Of a stretch of 64,000 nucleotides of DNA, positions 59,874 to 64,000 are shown in pieces. Each line of letters starts with the position of its first letter. Positions within the stretch are counted from its first letter, which is position 1. The notes below the pieces were generated by a model, which was not told where the DNA came from, did no database searches, and was given only the letters and a program-made list of their open reading frames with translations. This DNA is from Phyllobacterium sophorae (GTDB lineage: Bacteria > Pseudomonadota > Alphaproteobacteria > Rhizobiales > Rhizobiaceae): assembly GCF_003010965.1 (NCBI RefSeq), contig NZ_PGGM01000003.1, positions 1 to 64,000 of the forward strand, written 5' to 3'. A program made the translations under genes and the position numbers.

Positions 59874-61325
59874 TCAATCACGGCCGCGGCTTCCTTCGAT
59901 TGCGCTTGACAAATCAGGGCGGGACGACGGGTGCTTTCGGGTTACGTTGGCGGCAACTGACTGCGATGGGGGCGACGGCGGCGACGAAGAGAATTCTTCG
60001 GCACTGGCGCCGACACCGATTTCAACGAGGTCGTGCGGCAGTAAGGCAGTTGTCTCACTTGCCTTGATATCGCGATTGGACCCGTCGTCGCTGCGCCGTA
60101 CCACTTTGAACGACTTTTCTGCTTTTCCAAGGGTCATGGCGTCCGCTCCGCCCTGCACTGGTTCAGCACTATATCCTGCATGCTCGCCAAGCAGTTGCGC
60201 GATCTGCATTTCGACAGCGGCCTTTCTGATAGCCAGATTGGTCGCGTTCAGCTGTTGTTGGGTCTCGGAATTTTGCTTGTTAATTATCTTGGCCTTTTCG
60301 CGCTCGCTGTCTCTGAGCTCTTGGCGAGCTTTTGTCAGCGCAACTTCGATATCGAGCATTGCGCTTTGGGCGTCGGCCAGGTTCCTGTCCGAAGAAAACT
60401 GGCGGGCATTGTTCGACAGGCCCTTGCGGGTAAGGCTGCTCACGGCATCCAGCTCTTCCTGTGCAAGCGAGATCTGTCGCGTTTGCGTGACGACTTTGGC
60501 TTCGAGCGACTTGATTTCCTGGCTATAGAGGCGGCTGAGATCATCTGCTGCAGCGATCTGACTCGCGGCTTCGACACGCCGGAGCCGCATCAAGTTGGCC
60601 TCGTCCGCCTTCAGTTTCTCCACATCTGGCGTGCCCGCAAGTTCAGGGGGAATCGCAAAATCCTGTTCGCCAGCGGCCTCGGCGCGCAGACGTGCCTGTT
60701 GCATCAGGAGATCGCGCCGCTTGAGGTTAGCAGCCTGATAGTCACCCGCCGCCTGAATCCGGTCGCGCTCGAAGTAAGCAGCGTTACCGTCGCGTGGGCG
60801 CATGAAACCGCCAGCGAGGCTTACCGCCTTCATGACAGTCATATTTGTTTCAAAGGGATAGCGTCCCGGGGTCTGCACGTATCCTGTTACAAAGATCGGG
60901 GCATGTTCCTCGATCTCCAAGGCTACAAATGGCTTTCCGGGAAGATTGGCATTTGCAGCCAATGCGTTAGCAATATCGTCCGCGACTTGTTCAGTTGTCT
61001 TCCCTATCGCCTTTATTTGTCCTGCTATCGGGATCGAGAGATTGCCCGTGTCATCAACTTGATAGGCCCCCTGGAGCGCCTCCCAGCCCATATACTGAGG
61101 AGTTTCAGAATTTTGCCAATCGACAACGCGCAATTTAACCTTGTCTTCGGTGACAAGTGTGTAGGGGTCGGCATGCGCTACTCCCGAAAAGGTGATGCAG
61201 GAGAAAACAAGCAGGAGAAGGCAGACAATGGGCAAGCGAACTGACACAATCCGAATTCTCGAGTGTGCCTGATAAGGTGTTGCGCTTGGCTGACGATCGA
61301 GTTCGATCGAAGAATTGCATGGCAT
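59874..61325 (-). CDS. Polysaccharide export/adaptor protein (ExoF-like)
   Basis: A 483-residue periplasmic protein with an N-terminal signal-anchor (VRLPIVCLLLLVFSCITFSGVAHA), a Poly_export domain (YQVDDTGNLSIPIAGQIKAIGKTTEQVADDIANAL) and an SLBB domain (PIFVTGYVQTPGRYPFETNMTVMKAVSLAGG), then a long coiled-coil helix (about residues 190-370). This layout equals ExoF of rhizobia: a Wza-like protein without the C-terminal outer-membrane helix, connecting polymerisation and export. It follows the GT2 stop by eight bases, so it is in the same operon. The start ATG 61325 is tentative. Confidence 0.85.
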   Translation of the reverse strand: MPCNSSIELDRQPSATPYQAHSRIRIVSVRLPIVCLLLLVFSCITFSGVAHADPYTLVTEDKVKLRVVDWQNSETPQYMGWEALQGAYQVDDTGNLSIPIAGQIKAIGKTTEQVADDIANALAANANLPGKPFVALEIEEHAPIFVTGYVQTPGRYPFETNMTVMKAVSLAGGFMRPRDGNAAYFERDRIQAAGDYQAANLKRRDLLMQQARLRAEAAGEQDFAIPPELAGTPDVEKLKADEANLMRLRRVEAASQIAAADDLSRLYSQEIKSLEAKVVTQTRQISLAQEELDAVSSLTRKGLSNNARQFSSDRNLADAQSAMLDIEVALTKARQELRDSEREKAKIINKQNSETQQQLNATNLAIRKAAVEMQIAQLLGEHAGYSAEPVQGGADAMTLGKAEKSFKVVRRSDDGSNRDIKASETTALLPHDLVEIGVGASAEEFSSSPPSPPSQSVAANVTRKHPSSRPDLSSAIEGSRGRD

Positions 61326-61333
61326 GGCGTCTG

Positions 61334-62338
61334 CTACCTCCGCCTTGTTTCTCTAGGTGACAAAAGCATTTCCCGAAGTGAGAGATTATCGAGTTTAAGG
61401 ATCTTGGATGGATGCGCGCGACCTCTGAGCAGGTCAGTCAGGGCGATTATGTTACCGGCGACGCGCCCCCACCGATCGATTGTTCCGTCGCCAAACAGGG
61501 TGCCAAACGCGTTTGCCGTGATGTTGCGGCTTATCTGGGCAAATGCACGCGTCTTCGACATGGTCCCCTTCCTGATTAAATATGCGGGATTGGCAATCTG
61601 GGAATAACCCAGCCTCAACCCAGGCTGGCGACCCGATTTGACTCCAAGATGAACGCCGCGCGCGCCCTCGACTCGAACGGACCGTCCGTGACGGGCCATG
61701 GTTCTGCTGAAGTCGACGTCCTCGAGCCAGCCATGAAGTGGGAGCTGTTCGTCAAAGGCAAGGCGGTGCTGAACCACGGAAGACAGGCGGATGACCATGT
61801 TACATCCGTAGGCATTGTAAGTATCCGCCACGATTGCGGGCCGCTCGGCGGCGGTCGCGATGACTTCCAGCGCATCGGTCAGGGTAAGGCCCCCGCAAAG
61901 GATGCCATCGGCCAAGACCTCGCCCGTTGCGATCATCACATTTGGTTCTTGGGCGAACACCTCCTCCATGCGGGGTATGAAGTGCGGGGCTGGGATGAAA
62001 TCATCATCCAGAAAGACCAGAACATCGGCGTAGCGGGCTGCTACCTGGAGAATCCGGTTGCGCTGGCACGTCAAACCTCTTGGGGCGAGCATGAGTTCGA
62101 CGCCAGGACAATCGGCAAGGCCGGCGGCATCCTCGCTGTCTGGCACGCAAACGAATATCCGTTCTGGGCGATTTTCCAAGCTGGTAAGATAGTCGACAGT
62201 CTTTCGCAAAACCGCCGGGCGTCTCGCCGAAGCTATGCCAACGGCAGTCCTGATCTGAGGGCCTGCGCGCGTAGCCGCAGCCACGACTGGTTCGATTGTT
62301 CCCCCTTGTCCGGTAATATCTGCGATAGCCACGGTCAT
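61334..62338 (-). CDS. Glycosyltransferase family 2 (exopolysaccharide)
   Basis: A 334-residue GT2 enzyme: TAVGIASARRPAVLRKTVDYLTSL is the N-terminal Rossmann-like half with the donor site, RNRILQVAARYADVLVFLDDDFIP holds the metal-binding DDD, and GWLEDVDFSRTMARHG the catalytic ED. Similar to ExoO/ExoW-type enzymes that add glucose to the octasaccharide unit. Its ATG overlaps the ExoP-like stop (ATGA at 62335), so both are co-translated. Confidence 0.85.
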   Translation of the reverse strand: MTVAIADITGQGGTIEPVVAAATRAGPQIRTAVGIASARRPAVLRKTVDYLTSLENRPERIFVCVPDSEDAAGLADCPGVELMLAPRGLTCQRNRILQVAARYADVLVFLDDDFIPAPHFIPRMEEVFAQEPNVMIATGEVLADGILCGGLTLTDALEVIATAAERPAIVADTYNAYGCNMVIRLSSVVQHRLAFDEQLPLHGWLEDVDFSRTMARHGRSVRVEGARGVHLGVKSGRQPGLRLGYSQIANPAYLIRKGTMSKTRAFAQISRNITANAFGTLFGDGTIDRWGRVAGNIIALTDLLRGRAHPSKILKLDNLSLREMLLSPRETRRR

Positions 62339-64000
62339 GACTCCATTCTCAGGGGTGCCTTGTTGATGACTGCGCCAAGCACGTCGGCGCCAACATTCCG
62401 CAGGCTGTCGATAGCTCTGATAGCCTCGTCGATGGACGTGCGCCCGTGCCAGGTTATGACCAAGACCGCATCCAGAAGAGGCGCGATCGCATTGGCGTCG
62501 GCCGATTCAGAGAAGGGCGAGATATCGACGAACACGGCGTCATATACTTTTTTCAGGCTTTCGAGATTCAACTGCGTGCGGCAGGAACTCAAGCGCATAG
62601 CTGGAGTAACGCCCCGCACAGTGCCGAGCGGGAGAAATCGCAATGTGGGCATGACGGGCAATATCGCCTCGCGGAGAAGTTCGGCATCATCGAGAACGTT
62701 GGCAAGGCCTATCGTGCTATCGGGCGCAATCGAACCGCTGAGGGATGGTTTGTCAGCGGCCGCATCGATAAGAAGTGTACGGGATCCCGACTCGGCGCAT
62801 AAGACTGCAAGCTCGCAGGCTATCGTCGATGCTCCGCTCCTTCGATTGACACCGACGATTCCAATGACAACGACCTTTCGCTTCCGCCGGAGCCCTACCA
62901 TCGTTGCACTTAGTTCCGCCATGCCCGGTATGAACGGATAGGTAATGGCGCTGCCGCTGTCAGCCTCGGCCGCCAAAAACCCACCGGGTCGACCCTTCCG
63001 GGTTTTCCCCGAATTTGCCAGCGATGTGACGAAGGGTACGCCCGCTGCATCTGCGAACCGTCGGACCCGAACGATACGGCGGTCGCCGGCGTGGCGAATC
63101 ATGCCGAGCATCGCACCCGCACTCGCTCCCAACACAGACGCAAAGCCGATAATGAGTGCACTGCGCGGCCGTGCCTTGGAAAGCGGCGAGGTCGCTGGCG
63201 AAACGATCGTGGCATCAGATACGGGGTCGGATATGCGCTGCTTGGCCTCGGAATATTGTGTAAGAGTACTCTCATAGAGCGCGCGGCGGGCCGCAGCGGC
63301 ACTTTGCAGTTCTACGAGCTTGAACTGATCACGCGGGTTACTCTTGAAGCCGGCAAGGTCATTGGCCGCGTCGGTCAGTCCGCGCTGTTGTTCGACCAGG
63401 AACTTTTCCAGCCAATCGCTATACTGCTGAGAGGCCTGGGCCTTCATCAGCACATTTTTCCGGATGTATTCCCGCGCAACGGTATCGGCAATTGCCACAG
63501 CCTTTTTGGCGGTGGATGCGGAGGCCGAAATCTCGAGGATCATCGAATGCCCGATCTGACGCATTGCCACGTTGTTTCGCAATCTGGCAATGGCGCGATC
63601 TGATTTGTTCGTTGCTCCTGCCGCAGGGCCTGTCGTCCCCCGTGACTCCGGATCGTCGGTCAAACTCCGCGCCAGCCAATCCTTTCCGGTGTCAAGCAGC
63701 GAAGGTGCGCTGCGGGCAAAATCGGGGTCGTTGGCGAGGTCGAGCGATTTCGCCGTTGCACCGAACACATCGTTGGACCTGGCAATTTCCAACTGGGCCT
63801 CCAGAAATGCGTCTTCGGCGAATGCCTTCTGCGCTTCAGAACCATTCAGCTTAGGAGAGACGAACAGCTGCGTGGTCGCAATATAAGTGGGCTGGGCAAT
63901 CAGGAGGTAACCCACAGCCATCGCGACGAAGATGCTGGTCGTAATGACGATCCATCGCCACCGCATCCGTAAGAAAAACTGTATGTCCCGGAGGGTCAGT
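62335..64000 (-). CDS. ExoP/Wzz-type chain-length protein with degenerate BY-kinase domain (5' end outside window)
   Basis: At least 543 residues are visible and the frame continues without stop to the window end (LTLRDIQFFLR precedes the Met at 63966), so the start lies beyond 64000. N-terminal Wzz domain: first membrane helix IVITTSIFVAMAVGYLLIA, periplasmic coiled coil, second helix ALIIGFASVLGASAGAMLGMI. The cytoplasmic part should be a bacterial tyrosine kinase: the Walker A region reads GVNRRSGAST (372-381 from Met 63966) without the usual GxxGKST Lys, Walker A' is LLIDAAADKP, and no C-terminal tyrosine cluster is seen. So it probably sets chain length without normal ATP-dependent autophosphorylation. 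It starts the leftward EPS operon. Confidence 0.85.
   Translation of the reverse strand, partial: LTLRDIQFFLRMRWRWIVITTSIFVAMAVGYLLIAQPTYIATTQLFVSPKLNGSEAQKAFAEDAFLEAQLEIARSNDVFGATAKSLDLANDPDFARSAPSLLDTGKDWLARSLTDDPESRGTTGPAAGATNKSDRAIARLRNNVAMRQIGHSMILEISASASTAKKAVAIADTVAREYIRKNVLMKAQASQQYSDWLEKFLVEQQRGLTDAANDLAGFKSNPRDQFKLVELQSAAAARRALYESTLTQYSEAKQRISDPVSDATIVSPATSPLSKARPRSALIIGFASVLGASAGAMLGMIRHAGDRRIVRVRRFADAAGVPFVTSLANSGKTRKGRPGGFLAAEADSGSAITYPFIPGMAELSATMVGLRRKRKVVVIGIVGVNRRSGASTIACELAVLCAESGSRTLLIDAAADKPSLSGSIAPDSTIGLANVLDDAELLREAILPVMPTLRFLPLGTVRGVTPAMRLSSCRTQLNLESLKKVYDAVFVDISPFSESADANAIAPLLDAVLVITWHGRTSIDEAIRAIDSLRNVGADVLGAVINKAPLRMES

Noticed and set aside
1..64000. CRISPR array, rRNA, tRNA, integrase or phage modules
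   Set aside because: No regularly spaced direct repeats, no rRNA/tRNA sequence patterns and no integrase-like or phage-structural frames were recognised on either strand.

Overview
The window reads as a piece of an alphaproteobacterial genome of the order Hyphomicrobiales (Rhizobiales), probably a Rhizobium/Mesorhizobium/Phyllobacterium-like soil or plant-associated bacterium. The reasons are the many short lineage-typical proteins (DUF982, DUF6481, DUF6494, DUF6880, DUF1488, DUF1127-like), a BA14K-like tail on a penicillin-binding protein, EcfG-type general-stress promoters (GGAAC-N16/17-CGTT) and an Exo-type exopolysaccharide operon. No rRNA, tRNA, CRISPR array, replication gene or intact insertion sequence was seen, so the replicon (chromosome or megaplasmid) is undetermined. 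Much of the window looks like accessory DNA: catabolic cassettes separated by stretches full of broken genes and small stress genes.

Layout. 0-4.8 kb: tail of an AraC regulator, then a tightly overlapping operon for a polar amino-acid ABC transporter (ATPase, two permeases, binding protein) that includes an unusual alanine-racemase-like enzyme. 4.8-12.7 kb: small stress genes (CsbD, four-EF-hand protein, TTG-start cold-shock protein), DUF6880, a zinc alcohol dehydrogenase, a DUF6481 protein, an SGNH hydrolase, and pseudogenes of an alpha/beta hydrolase and a BON protein. 12.7-17.3 kb: a LacI-controlled catabolic cassette (cupin, MFS transporter, DapA-family lyase) with a perfect palindromic operator between the divergent genes. 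17.5-24.5 kb: small rhizobial genes and a receiver domain that has lost its phosphorylation site. 24.7-28.4 kb: a three-subunit molybdenum hydroxylase of PaoABC type. 30.3-34.4 kb: NAD synthetase, a truncated proline-racemase-like gene, a frameshifted proC and a GlxA-type AraC regulator. 34.6-40 kb: GlsB-type stress membrane protein, an unrecognised 685-residue membrane-anchored protein with a proline-rich repeat tail, an SDR dehydrogenase and an orphan Bug-type binding protein. 40-56.4 kb: a mosaic of DUF982 copies in all states of decay, an AT-rich foreign-looking epimerase, a LuxR response regulator, a Hint-domain pseudogene, a class III adenylate cyclase with a MerR-like N-terminus, another epimerase, DUF4142, and a bifunctional penicillin-binding protein. 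56.4-64 kb: cell-surface polysaccharide genes (GT8, Wzy-like polymerase, ExoF-like export protein, GT2, ExoP/Wzz-like chain-length protein cut by the window end).

How the genes work together. Three units are legible as systems: uptake of a polar amino acid coupled to a PLP enzyme of racemase fold; a LacI-regulated uptake and aldol-cleavage cassette; and an exopolysaccharide operon read leftward from beyond the window end. Around them sits a general-stress layer: EcfG-like promoters lie upstream of csbD, glsB and the only intact DUF982 gene.

No CRISPR-like or defence-like system was found. The candidates most worth following are the racemase-like protein with Trp at the expected catalytic Tyr, the cyclase with MerR-like domains, the ExoP-like protein with a degenerate Walker A loop, the unknown 685-residue protein, and the amplified and decaying DUF982 family with a promoter placed so that its mRNA would be leaderless.
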